From Acanthacorydalis orientalis (Eukaryota > Arthropoda > Insecta > Megaloptera > Corydalidae), in contig CM068314.1 of assembly GCA_034766995.1 (NCBI GenBank), forward strand, positions 37,866,708 to 37,930,707: a stretch of 64,000 bases of DNA. The letters run 5' to 3'. Shown here piece after piece: positions 49,009-60,448 of the stretch. Numbering within the stretch: the first letter of the stretch is position 1; every line of letters begins with the position of its first letter. The notes below the pieces were generated by a model, which worked only from the letters and a program-made list of their open reading frames with translations, did not search any database and was not told the origin of the DNA. Made by a program: the position numbers and the translations under genes.

Positions 49009-49030
49009 ATGTGTGTGTGTTTGTGTGTGT
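48973..49030. repeat. (TA)n-(TG)n microsatellite
   Basis: Short TA run passing into about 20 TG units. Confidence 0.96.
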
Positions 49031-49663
49031 TATTAAGATAATATAAAAATATTAAGTCTATTATTCAGAGGAATATTAAACAGAACATTTACTTAGAATT
49101 TCTCTAACAATGTACTGTAGATAAAAACGTCTTTTAATTAATAATGTGTGATCAATTTTCAATTTGTGTTATATTAACTCATTTCCTTAGAACTGTACGT
49201 GTATCAAACTTGCTACAATTATATTTGATACTAAAATGTAAATTACAAAAGTTTGAAGGTTCAGAAGTCTATATATTATATGGGAGGTATCTAATTTACA
49301 TAAAAGAGGAAAATGTGTTTGAAATCCCAATCTATTTTAATCAAAAAATTTCTTAGATCATTAGTATCAAATTAATCAAAAATATTACAATAATTATCAC
49401 TTTTTTACAAAAGTTAATTATTATTTATAAATTTTTAGAATTTTTAGAATATACTGTTTTTGGAAAGTTAAAAATGTTTAATCAATAAAAAAAAGTTTTA
49501 AAATAATTTCGAAATGTTAAAATATTTTAATATATTTTTAAAATATTTTTATATATTAGTCTTAGTATATTTATTTCGTTGTATTATCAAATTACAGACA
49601 AAAATCAATGTCGAGATAAAAGTATATGAATTTAGAAATTCTCACTTCAATTTTAATTCAGTA

Positions 49664-49666
<3 letters not shown>

Positions 49667-49731
<65 letters not shown>
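49667..49731. repeat. (TA)n microsatellite
   Basis: TA array with one CA interruption. The overlapping plus frame at 49514-49843 is driven by it. Confidence 0.97.
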
Positions 49732-49732
<1 letters not shown>

Positions 49733-50377
49733 AATGAAATACTAAATTGTCTTGAAAATATAAACAATAAATTTCTAGTCAATTACCCAAGACCTATGAA
49801 TATAAATTTGCGACGAATTGTTCTTCCAAGTGTAAAAATATAGTTAAAACATTGATATAAAAAAAAGTATTTAAATCATTTTCCTGAAAGCAACGGAATT
49901 TTTTTTGTATGCTTTAATATATCCGTTTATTTTGTTATTATTTACAGAAAAAATTCAATTCTTCATTACTAATTTTTATTGTATATATTTGTTTAGGTAT
50001 ATTTATTTTCAAAAAAATAAACCTACTTAAGAAACAAATGTTTTTCTAGTGAATAAAATTAAAATAAAATATGCTTAAAAATTGCTTTTACGAATAATCA
50101 TTTCATGTATTAAATTTCTTATATACATTTGTTGAAAAAACCTTGTGGTTGTTTTAAAAAACATTTACCCAGAAATAATATAATTGCGTGAGAAAGAAGT
50201 ATTATAAGGATGAATTATGTATACATGCTTCGGATATAATGTTATTCAGATACAATTTAAAAATAATATTTTTTAAGACTTCTTTAAACGTAAAAATATT
50301 ATACAGCAATTTAAAATATATTTATAGTGATTCGATACAAAATCTGCTCAATGAATTGGTACTAAAAATGTTAAAAA

Positions 50378-50388
50378 GAACTTACCTA
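50378..50388 (-). promoter_or_regulatory. splice donor of the receptor exon
   Basis: Read on the minus strand, TAG/GTAAGTTC places the exon-intron boundary between 50386 and 50385. It falls within TM1 after ILATVI, and reading through it gives an unrelated tail (KFFLTFL), so the cut is needed to continue the helix. Confidence 0.8.
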
Positions 50389-50866
50389 TAACTGTAGCCA
50401 GAATGACAAGCCCAAGTACAAACGCTGTGCCTATCATTGTAATAAGTTTGACAGTGGCATCCATATCAGATTCAGATGTTGTTGACGTATCGTTAACAAT
50501 CAATGTTACAAAATCATCACTACTAACGTTATTCCACGTGTCCATGAACCCAAATATATCTGAGCCGTTTCCGGATTGCATCGAAGCGTTAGCAACAAAA
50601 CTTTCCCAGTATACGCTGTTCGAATCTGGAAGTTCGTGCACAATACCATTCCATATAAAAGAATCTTCAGAATTTATCGATGCTGTCGCCGGCAACGTGG
50701 ACTCAGCTATTGAAGATGACGCTATCGTAGACTTCATACTGCTGGTAGTGACAGGAGACTGTGTTGTCATTGGGAATGTCACAATATTGGTGACTTCTTC
50801 TTTACTTTGGATTGCAGCCAACGGCCACCATATATGGCCATGAGCTTTTGTAGTTTTTGTTGGCAT
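50386..50866 (-). CDS. first coding exon of an aminergic GPCR, 5-HT1 serotonin receptor-like (partial)
   Basis: The exon encodes 160 complete codons plus one base, starting at ATG 50866-50864. An in-frame TGA lies 9-7 bases upstream, so no longer start is possible within this exon. The first 138 residues are a Ser/Thr-rich extracellular tail without a signal peptide and with four N-glycosylation sequons (N93, N100, N113, N125). Residues 139-160 form a hydrophobic helix ending LGLVILATVI, followed by the first base of a Gly codon. ILATxIGN is the TM1 signature of insect 5-HT1-type receptors, where the missing next residue is the conserved TM1 Asn. The exon stops at TATAG/GTAAGTTC, a consensus donor, in phase 1. 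Base composition is far less AT-rich than the flanks. Such receptors couple neural serotonin to Gi/o proteins at the plasma membrane. Another biogenic-amine receptor is possible because only TM1 is visible. The antisense frame at 50403-50843 is a shadow. Confidence 0.75.
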
Positions 50867-50888
50867 TTTAATTCAATTATTTACTTAT

Positions 50889-50905
50889 TCTACTGTAACT
50901 AATTA
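50889..50905 (-). promoter_or_regulatory. possible splice acceptor upstream of the receptor start codon
   Basis: The minus strand reads TTAATTAGTTACAG/TAGAATAAG, with the AG at 50894-50893. This would leave a 26-base untranslated lead-in before the ATG. The pyrimidine tract is weak, so this is only a candidate; transcription could instead start just upstream. Confidence 0.3.
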
Positions 50906-51339
50906 AATGTACGCTTAACCACAGTGTTATCTTTTATCAACTTTTTATTTAATGTTTTTGTACACCAATACCGCACGTTTATTATTCATGATACATAGTA
51001 ATGATATTGTCTTCTAATTTATTAATATGTCCTGCTTCTACATGTACAAAGTACAAACTTAATTTTAAATTCATAAATTTTAAATACATTATTTTGTAGT
51101 TCGGTGGCATTTTCTTTATTTTTTATCATTTATTTACCTTTTTATTACAAATAGTTTGGTTAATACTAAGACGATATAAATAGTGGAACATTAATTTTAC
51201 TAACATTTTAAAATTATTTTATTATTAAGTATCATTTATTAATACATATATCATCTTTGTTCATTTCCATGCATGTCGAGAATTTTCGAAAATCTGAAAC
51301 AAAATATTTATATTATTTTTTTTTCATTATCAATATTAT

Positions 51340-51341
<2 letters not shown>

Positions 51342-51391
<50 letters not shown>
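51342..51391. repeat. (TA)n microsatellite
   Basis: About 23 TA units after ACATACATAC. Confidence 0.97.
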
Positions 51392-51395
<4 letters not shown>

Positions 51396-51829
51396 AATAC
51401 GAGTTGATGAATGGACTATCAATTTGTAATTTCTTTTAAAATGTTTGATATTTAATAAAAAGAACACATTTCAATTATATAATAAACTTTATGAAATTTT
51501 ATGAAACGTAATATTGTTTAAGTATTTAATTACCAGTTCAAGTCTTTTACATAGTACATTAGATAAAAATTTTAAGTAACTTTGCATACAAAATTCAAAG
51601 TTGTTTTATAAGTATATAATTATTTTATAAGTGTATAACTTGTTTTCATATAGCTGATGTTTTAAGCAGCCTTACAAAAAAGTCAACCAAATTTAAATTC
51701 TAGGATCTTGCTGATGAGTTAAAATTGTCTAAAACAAACAGTAAATAATTTATAAACAGATATTTTAATAATATTTTTTTTGTTTTGCTGACCATAACGC
51801 TTCTTTCTCTAAAAAGTGGTCATAATAAT

Positions 51830-52144
51830 GCATTATTGAAGGCACTAAAACATTACAGATCCTTTTTTATAATGTTCTTTGACTAATGTAGCATTATCAA
51901 CTCCACTCATGAAAAAATACAATTCAATCATTTTTAGCGGTAATGCCACATTAAACTGTTAAACAGACTGAATGTAATGGTCTCTGATACAGAATACGAG
52001 GATTATCAATTCCCTAGAGCGTAAATTTTGTTTGTTTATGTATTCACTGAGCTCAAAATAAGCTTCGTCGCCCAACGTGATTTTTCTGTGAAAAAATTTG
52101 ATTAAACTGATTAAGAGGGTTACATATTGACAAATTGTAAACAT
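51830..52144 (-). pseudogene. DUF4817-clade mariner/Tc1-like transposase, catalytic-domain fragment
   Basis: The minus strand reads LIKFFHRKITLGDEAYFELS then EYINKQN. This matches the segment around the first catalytic Asp in this transposase clade (form FHRKIxFSDEAHFxLxGYVNKQN). After a stop, FNVALPLKMIELYFFMSGVD and VKEHYKKGSVMF roughly follow the expected YFFEN...VNGxRY region. Neither the HTH region nor the rest of the catalytic domain is present nearby. It is complementary in content to the relics at 14629-14893 (HTH only) and 45160-45826 (core deleted). Changes such as SDEAHF to GDEAYF and internal stops show decay. Confidence 0.75.
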
Positions 52145-53343
52145 TTCAATAATTTATCATGATTATTTTTAAATTGAATAAAATAATGTTTATTATATGC
52201 TTTCAATGTCGTATTTCTGTTCAGTTTTTAAAATACATAATAATATTTTTAAAATCTATAATGTCTTTTTGCACATTATCATAACTAGAGTTACCACCTG
52301 CTCAATTTCTCTGATGTAACGATGTCAAATTACGAGGGAAGGGATAGAAATAAAATAGTGTATATGAATATTTTAATTTTTTTAAACAATATTAAATTGT
52401 ACACTTGAAATAAGAGAACATAAGATCAGAATACTTTCGAATAAAATATTCGTTTTACATATTTTTCTTGTAGACAAAATTTTTAATCATTTTGTATAAG
52501 TTTACATTACGTAACAAAATTTGTTGTAACCATAGAGAAATAACAATTATTAAATCTGAAATTTTGAACAAATTACCAAGGTTAATAACGCCGTTAAAAT
52601 TCACATAGGTGAAAATTTTTGTTAGAACCTATAATGCTAAATAAAACAGCAATTATTTAAAATTTGTTTTCATTTTAACAAGTAATTATAGTAACATCGT
52701 AGACAATAAAAACAATTTTTTCTGTCAATTAATTTATTAAATATTATTTTTAATATAAAAAAAAACAATAAAAAGAGGTTATTAGTAAAAAAAATTAAAT
52801 AGAAGACTAATCATAAAAATAGTTCAAAGTATATCATTTATTTTATTACTTTAAATACTATTTTAAATTTGGTTTTAAAATTAATATGTAATTAACTTAT
52901 TATAAACAAAATATATAATTTTCGATTAATCACGGTTCTATGGATAAGAATTAGTTCCTTATTATTTTTGTTTGTGATTATAATTTAATATTTTAACATA
53001 GTATGAACCATTTCACTCACTGTTAGTAGTAAACTCATTTTATATTATAAAAATTACTTAAAAGTTTAATTTTTAATAAAAAAATGATTATATTTCACAG
53101 TTTAACAAAAGAAATGAATTTATGTATATTTATGATCATTTTGGTTTATTGCATGACATTTGTTCTAAGAATCATTATTATAACGTCATATTAAAATTGT
53201 GATTTTAATTTTTTGAAATTTTTTAAATCAAAATAAATCAACTACATTATACCATATTTATTATTTTGAAATAATTTATTGAATTATGATTTTGTGGTTT
53301 CAAGTCATTATAAGCGACAAAAATATTTCAATATTATTATCAG

Positions 53344-53345
<2 letters not shown>

Positions 53346-53375
<30 letters not shown>
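53346..53375. repeat. (TA)n microsatellite
   Basis: About 15 TA units. Confidence 0.95.
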
Positions 53376-53376
<1 letters not shown>

Positions 53377-53769
53377 CAATTTTAATATATAATTACACCA
53401 TTTTCTAATAAGACTGTTATTTATAAGAATAAGCATAGAATGATCACGTTTACAACATCGGATTATCATTTTCAGTAGATGGCTTATTAGCTTATTCTGT
53501 ATTTTTGAGTTGAGAAAACTTACATCATATATAGAAAAAAAAACGAATAAAAGATAAAAACGAATATTAGATGAGTTGAAAAAATAAAAATATTTAGACC
53601 CTCTATTAGATTTTTGTTGATTGTCAACGCTCAAATATTTGGAAAAAAAGTAAACACACTTGCTACTTCTACGAAATTAAAATTAAAAGCAGTAATATTT
53701 ATATATTATTTCTTCTAATATTCTTTTATTTTTCTTCTGTTATTAAGAGTTATTTACTAATAACTGTAT

Positions 53770-53776
53770 ATGTATA

Positions 53777-53808
<32 letters not shown>
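53770..53808. repeat. (TA)n microsatellite
   Basis: About 17 TA units with TG and TTTA variants. Confidence 0.95.
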
Positions 53809-54371
53809 ACATACAATATTCATATCAAATCGCATATTAATCTGCATATACATTTATCATTTTTTACGTTATTTGCTATTTGTTATTAGAATTTATAATT
53901 GTGGTCAAGATTTTATATGACTTAAATTTTCAATTTTTTGTTGACCCACAATGCAGACATAAATGTTCATCAATTTCAAAACATGAAAAAATGTAAATAT
54001 GAATCAACCTTAACACGTAAAGTTTGATATGTCTTTTTTAAATTTTAAAATAAACCATAAAAAAACATATTATTGACTCATATTTACCAAAATCCATAGT
54101 TTTGTTTAGAAAAACGGTTTTATTGTTTTATCTGAAAAACCTGAATTGTTCTCGAGGGAATGGATTTCTTTTATACAAATAAAGGCAACTACGGATTTGT
54201 CATTGGAGGAAACGAGTATAATGATTTAGTTACATAATTGTACTTTGTATTGATTATATCGATTTTAATCTGTAAATCAATATCTTTGACCGTCTTATCT
54301 CTCTAGTAAAATTCTAATTTAAAATTGTCAAATTTTTTGATATCTATCTAATAACTACAATCGCATGTACA

Positions 54372-54393
54372 TATACATACACACATACATATA

Positions 54394-54424
<31 letters not shown>
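54372..54424. repeat. (CA/TA)n microsatellite
   Basis: ACATATACATACACACATAC followed by TA units, abutting the G+C-rich tip that follows. Confidence 0.95.
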
Positions 54425-54433
54425 CTGTTACTT

Positions 54434-54521
54434 CTTAGGAGAGAGAAAGCGTTAGCGAATTGGAGGCGAAGCTCCCTCAAGGGGTTGTCGAATTCAACCA
54501 GCAGGGAGCAGAGCCCCCTAG
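54434..54521 (+). mobile_element. solitary Helitron-like 3' tip
   Basis: A G+C-rich block with AAGCGTTAGCGAA, hairpin GGAGGCGAAGCTCC, and a second imperfect hairpin GGGAGCAGAGCCCC followed by CTAG and T at 54518-54522. The hairpin plus CTAG/T is the canonical Helitron 3' end. AGCGTTAGCGA resembles the tip motif of the other copies. No element body is recognisable; it may be a truncated or solo terminus. Confidence 0.55.
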
Positions 54522-55107
54522 TCTAATATAAATTTAAATATATTTGATATTTTATCGTGCTTTATATAATAAGTAGGTATATTAGTAAAGTATATTAAAT
54601 ATGAAAAAGAATACCATTTATATACAAAAACTCTCTATAATTACAACGAAATTATATATCGTTGTATTTTCTAATACTTGAAAATAACTATAAAAAAGAT
54701 ATTTGTACATTTTTTTAATGTTATAAAGGTATAGTATTATATATGTTTCATATTAATTTTATTAATGATGAAACATTTTTTAAACTAAGTAATGTAGTAA
54801 CGTTTAATGATATTTTCATCTTCAGTTATTGATATATAAGGAAAAAGTATACTTTTTATACAAGTAAAAAAGTAAGAGGGACCAGAAAAGTAATAAATAA
54901 TTCATGTATATACGAAAGAAATAAATTTAGCTGTGTGAAAATTTTAATAATTCATATATTTTAAACACACAAATATATCATCATCGATCATAAGTGTATT
55001 TACTTCTAGAGATAGTCCGCCTCTTTAACTTACAGAACCTTCTAATTTATTGATAAATTTAGAGACGTTTTTAATGGAGGTTTGCTAAATGATGAAAAAA
55101 TATGGAA

Positions 55108-55157
55108 CAAATGTTTTTAAAAAACATCTCTCTATCTCTCTTTCAAAATAATATATG

Positions 55158-55205
<48 letters not shown>

Positions 55206-55245
55206 AGAGAGAGTGAGAAAAATGTTTTCTCAAAACATTATAATA
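55108..55245. repeat. imperfect foldback around a (TA)n array
   Basis: AATGTTTTTAAAAAACAT followed by a CT-rich tract on the left is mirrored on the right by a GA tract and AAAAATGTTTTCTCAAAACATT. Between them lie about 25 TA units (55154-55200). The arrangement is like the foldback at 16443-16560 but less perfect. Confidence 0.7.
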
Positions 55246-55633
55246 ATATTATCAACTACTAAAGTATCCGTTACTATCATCTACTGTATCTGATAATTGA
55301 CCTTTATTTCAAATCGTTTATGATTAAACTCGACAAGATCAATGTTATCCTAACTTGATATATCTTCACAATTGATTATCTTACACTCCTATATGCAGAA
55401 GTTTAAACTGGAACCGTGCGAAAATTGACATTAATTAAATCATCTCGAATCAAAAGACTGAGAGTTATACAGAATATCAATTAAATCAATTACACTTTTA
55501 GAATGAAATTCAGAAGTATGAAAGGTTTTGTATAATTCACATCGTATATACTAGTAATTGTATGTATAATTAAATTCACAATTATTTTTTTTACAAATAA
55601 CTGTTAATTTGACTTGATAAAATAATTAACAAG

Positions 55634-55638
<5 letters not shown>

Positions 55639-55668
<30 letters not shown>
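55639..55668. repeat. (TA)n microsatellite
   Basis: About 15 TA units. Confidence 0.95.
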
Positions 55669-55671
<3 letters not shown>

Positions 55672-56123
55672 GATTTTGAATGGCAAAGTATTTTAAAAAT
55701 ATTGATGTTTTCTAATAATGTATATACAAAAAATATTTTAATTAAAATAATAATATATGGAATAAAATTTTATAATACTGTATAAGAAAAAGAAGATTAA
55801 TTAAATACAAATGAAAATTGAAAAGTTTAAATCTTATCTCTTTACATTTTTTATAAAAAGAATTTTTACATCTCGTCGAGATACAAAATATTTCACTTTG
55901 CTTAAAGAAATATGACACGCAGATAAACGTAGAATTCATGAGGTATAAGTCATTGCTGTATAATTTATTTTTAAAGTAATTTCTGGTAAAGATTGTAAGA
56001 TCATTATAAAAAAAAAATATCAGCGTAGGATTAAGATGATTTGAAATGCGTATCATTTAAATTTAAATTTTGATTTAAACATTTTTAATTCCATGTATTA
56101 TACAAATTCTTTTTTTTAAGAAA

Positions 56124-56130
<7 letters not shown>

Positions 56131-56161
<31 letters not shown>
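56131..56161. repeat. (TA)n microsatellite
   Basis: About 15 TA units. Confidence 0.95.
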
Positions 56162-56163
<2 letters not shown>

Positions 56164-56574
56164 ATATGTAAATAATGTCGTTTTAAAATTGAGTATCTGA
56201 TAATAAATATCCCAAGTAAAAAATATAGTATATGAAAATAAATATTAAACCATATCCAGATAATATATTATAAAATAATATTAAAAATTTTTATTTTCAA
56301 ATATTATTCATTTATAATATTTGGTTCATATGATTTAGAAAATAGCACGTTAAAAATAAATTAAAAACAATAAATAATATCAAGTTTTAAAATTAATTTA
56401 AGATAAAATTTTATTAGCACAATATATTTTTTTATTCACATTTGAAAAAATTTTCAGTTCTAGTTTTTAAATGAAATATATTCATTTATGAATGTTATTG
56501 TCTTATTAAAAATTGTAATTTTTTGTAACTTATTTTGATCTATAAGAAAAAAATTGACATGTTTAATCTATTTA

Positions 56575-56577
<3 letters not shown>

Positions 56578-56619
<42 letters not shown>
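56578..56619. repeat. (TA)n microsatellite
   Basis: About 18 TA units ending in TGTGTGAG. Confidence 0.95.
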
Positions 56620-56620
<1 letters not shown>

Positions 56621-57899
56621 AGCTGTATGTAGTATTATCGATATGTATAATTATGTTAAAGAAAATTTTCTATACGAATAAGGTAATAATGAATCGAATA
56701 AGGAAAGCATATTTTCATAATCGAATCTTAAATTCCAAGGTTTCACTTTATTACGAATATATATATATATATATTCGAATGATGAATAAAAAAAAATCTT
56801 CGTGAAATATTCTCTGACACAATCATTATCTTTTGCAATCCGTGACCTGAGTATCATGACCTTTATTAGTATTAGGTAGATAATATATCAAGAACTGAAA
56901 TCCCAATAGGAAAAAATCTGGCATTGAATTTGATGGACTTATTTCTCATTTACTGTTCCATTAAATAGAGAGACAGGTCATATATAGAAAAATATATGTA
57001 TGATACGGCAAACAACTTTTGATATAAAACAATGTATCGATTTCTGTGGTTTAATTACAATAGAGGACACAATAGGTGACTCCCTTTTCTACGTAACATT
57101 TAGTTTATATGGAAGTGTATACAAAAGACCAACTGAGTCAATTTCACTTGTTTGCTTAATATCAAATTTATGATTTATATGTATATATATATATTACAAA
57201 AGGAAATTACATTTTAGTGCCAACAAACGAAAAATATTTAATTGTTATAAAAATACTACTTTACATTAGAATTGTATTTAATAATAAAATATTTATTAGA
57301 TTTTAACACTTTAATATTGAAATATTAGACAAATTATCTCACTAACAAATATTTTGAAAATGCAAATTGCACTCCTTTATGTCAAGTTGTAATATTTTTT
57401 TAAAATAGAAATGTATTTCACTCTTTATCTTAAATTTAATAGATTAGTTATTTTTTTTTCATATTACATTTATAATTTGAAAACGTAAAATTATATTATA
57501 TCTTAGCATGGAATTTAGTTTCTGGTATTATTAAAAATGGAAAATGAAGGGTTTAGTAATTCTCATTTATTTAGAAATGGTACTTATTTATTAATTACTT
57601 TTTATTATGAGATATTTATACGCAAAATATATTAAAATTGCGATCAGTATTTAAAAATCTTGTCAAGTTACTAACAGGTTGAATTTCTCTCCAAAATATA
57701 ATAATTTTAAATATAATTATCATGATATATTTTTTTCATAACTGATTTCACCAATGAAAAATGTTTTTATTATATTTTATTATTTAACGTATAATCACAA
57801 CAAATAATGTTTTCATTATATTATGTGAAAATAAACTTCTATAAATAATTCAACTAACTAAATAATAAAATTACTATTTACCTGAAAACTAAAAAACTA

Positions 57900-57900
<1 letters not shown>

Positions 57901-57942
<42 letters not shown>
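57901..57942. repeat. (TA)n microsatellite
   Basis: About 20 TA units with one TGTG. Confidence 0.95.
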
Positions 57943-57944
<2 letters not shown>

Positions 57945-58566
57945 CAGTAAAGTTTAATATATGCTTCTATTATAAATATGTAATGAATATGGTACAACAA
58001 AACACATTAACAGTAATTGATTGAAACTTCCCTGATTCGATCTAAACTAATCTAATTTGTAATGGGCCCATCGAAATAGTATTTGTAATATTTTAGGTTT
58101 AATTGTTACATTTGATACACTTCTAAACTACTAAATTCTACAAATGTAAACTATTAATGTAATAAATTTTAATTATTGTTTTAATTGAATATTATGAACA
58201 TTATTGTATATATCGTATTTTTATTTCTTCTTCTTAATATTAATCAGTTAAATTAAAAATATATATGATACAATATAGTTTTTGTCGTTGTAACTAAATT
58301 CAATTAAACAAATAAATTTTTGACTCACCCGATAAACTTCACAAATGTTCAATGATTGATAATACATATTTGATTATTGATTGTATTTCCATATCATTAC
58401 CATCGAAATTGATGAGAAAAAAAATGATTAATGTTGAGTGAAAACATTTTTTTTGAAATGAAATATAAATTATGAACTTAAAAAAAAGAACTGAAAAAGA
58501 ACTAGCGAGGATTATTATAATGAATTAAAAATCAACTTTTATTTTTAAAAAGAAAAACTATATTAT

Positions 58567-58571
58567 ATGTG

Positions 58572-58604
<33 letters not shown>
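58567..58604. repeat. (TA)n-(TG)n microsatellite
   Basis: TA run followed by GTGTGTGTGTGT. Confidence 0.95.
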
Positions 58605-59139
58605 ACTTTAAAATGCATATTATTTTCAAACGTGAATAAATCTTTTTTCTCAATTTTCTTAGAAAGATTCTAAAACTAGAATCAATTGATACTTCACAAA
58701 TTTAAACATTTCTTTTTTAAGTAATTAAAAAAAATTCGTTATATATAACAAAAATATTTTTATGCAGTACTCGCATACATTTTTGTTTTCCAAAAGTAGG
58801 TAAAATCGCGAAGAAATTAATTTTTTGCAGTAAAACTGTTGTTGCGTGTTTGGAAAAAACTATCAAAATAAAATAAAGCAAAAAAGATATTATATCGTAT
58901 GAGAGCTTTTTATTAAGTGTTATAATACTCCAAAGTTTACAATTTATATCATCCGAAACAAAAAAGCATACTATTTAACCAATTCAATGATCTTGGCGAA
59001 TGGAAAACATTAATATTATAGATGCAACGTTGATTAGAAGAAAATTTATTTTATATAAATTTAAATTACCGAGTAACCAAGATTTCTAATAGTACTAGAA
59101 CTGTTAATTCTACATATAATTACTTACACAAAAACAGTT

Positions 59140-59515
59140 ATATCCACAATGACTTCAATTTCAATGCAAGTGATGGATGGCTTGATAATAAAGGGATTTG
59201 TAGTAAGATTGTTAAAAATAAGAGAGAAAAAGTTATCATTTCGAAGTGAATTAGTATAACTTTTTAAGAGAAAACTTCAATAAAAGATTAAAGAGCTTGA
59301 CCTGTCGACAGATTTACTTTTTGATGGAAAGAACGAGCAATTTTATAAAAACTTATTAAAAGCTTTTGTATCAGCAAAAGAAAAAAAGGCTTGGTACAAA
59401 TTTCCTAAAAAAAAATAGTTATATTTTACTATGTGCTAATAAAAGAACTGAACATACATTTAAGCTATTTGTAATTGAATCAAAAAATACTGGCGTTTTT
59501 TTTTAAATCTACTTT
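59140..59515 (+). pseudogene. pogo/Tigger-like transposase, relic
   Basis: The plus strand reads NDFNFNASDGWLDNKGI then KREKVIISK. After frame changes it gives KELDLSTDLLFDGKNEQFYK then LLKAFVSAKEKKAWYKFPKK, and finally LCANKRTEHTFKLFVIESKN. The order matches pogo/Tigger/Jerky-type (CENP-B-related) transposases: the FxASxGWLxxFKxRHGI end of the DNA-binding domain, the region with the first catalytic Asp (usually LYNADESGL; here LFDGKNEQF), the FVSAKEKKA segment, and the CANATGxHKLKxxVIGKSKNP segment. Several frameshifts and stops and loss of the Asp-Glu pair show it is dead. The downstream catalytic residues are not recognisable. A candidate terminus of this superfamily is at 44568-44710, too far away to be the same copy. 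Confidence 0.75.
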
Positions 59516-59905
59516 TGATAGAATATAAATGTTTAAAAGCGTTATTTATAATAGCTAAGATTAGTTTGAAAGTATTTTCTGTCATATTTAGTTGTACAAA
59601 AATATTTTAAAACAAAAATTGTATTCTAAAAATTTTTGAAAAATTCATCCTGTCGTCCACTGACATTATTGTTTTGTATATATTTAAAAAAAAGTATTAA
59701 TTGAAAACACTCGTAGTAACCCGACTATAATTTAGATATTTATTAAAGTGTAATTGAAAAATTCGCAATGTATTGTACAACATTTACGTTAAAGAATAAC
59801 TATGCTACTTTATATCTTTTCAATATTATGAGCTTTCGGAAAATTCAAAAAAACACATATTTATACTAAATTAATTTGTTCCTATGTACTCTTTCTTTTT
59901 CTTTC

Positions 59906-59958
59906 TGTATGTATGTATGTATGTATGTATATATATATATACATATATATATATATAC
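59906..59958. repeat. (GTAT)n-(TA)n microsatellite
   Basis: Five GTAT units followed by TA units with one CA. Confidence 0.95.
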
Positions 59959-60448
59959 AAGATAAAGGAAGAAACGACAGTCATAGAAAACAATATAATA
60001 ATACTATGAACATGGATAGCATTATTATCCAAATGTAAATATGAAATGATTGTCTTTAACAACTTATTATTTTTATGGATTTTAATTAAAATGCTCTACT
60101 ATTTCAGTTCTTATCTGCCGGTTGTTTGACATTTTTCACCGGTCACACTAGACAATTTAAAGATTCGAAAAATTTCAGAAACTTTAAACCACGGACAATT
60201 TTTCAAAAGCGGTTAATCTGCCAGCAACGGTACAGACAACGTATAAAATTACATTAAACAAATAGTCACCTTGCTTAAGTGTTAAAATATACGACATAAT
60301 AATCAATAAAAAATTATTTGATATGACTTCTTATTTGTTTATAAAATACTTCAATTTATATTAGTGACAGCTTTTCGAACCTAATGAAGTTTCAAATAAT
60401 ATTTATGTATCGGAGATACATAAATAATAGTTGAATATCATATAATTG

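Larger units (their letters stand above)
52145..59139. other. AT-rich non-coding stretch, probably receptor intron
   Basis: About 7 kb with no recognisable exon. It contains microsatellites and one Helitron-like tip, listed separately. Mariner-terminus-like strings TACGAGGGAAGGG (about 52335) and GAGGGACCAGAAAAGTAAT (about 54877) occur without transposase sequence between them. Frames at 53308-53634 and 55742-56056 have no domain and AT-driven composition. Confidence 0.55.

Noticed and set aside
50403..50843. 146-codon plus-strand frame
   Set aside because: Antisense shadow of the receptor exon; the minus strand has TM1, sequons, start codon and donor.
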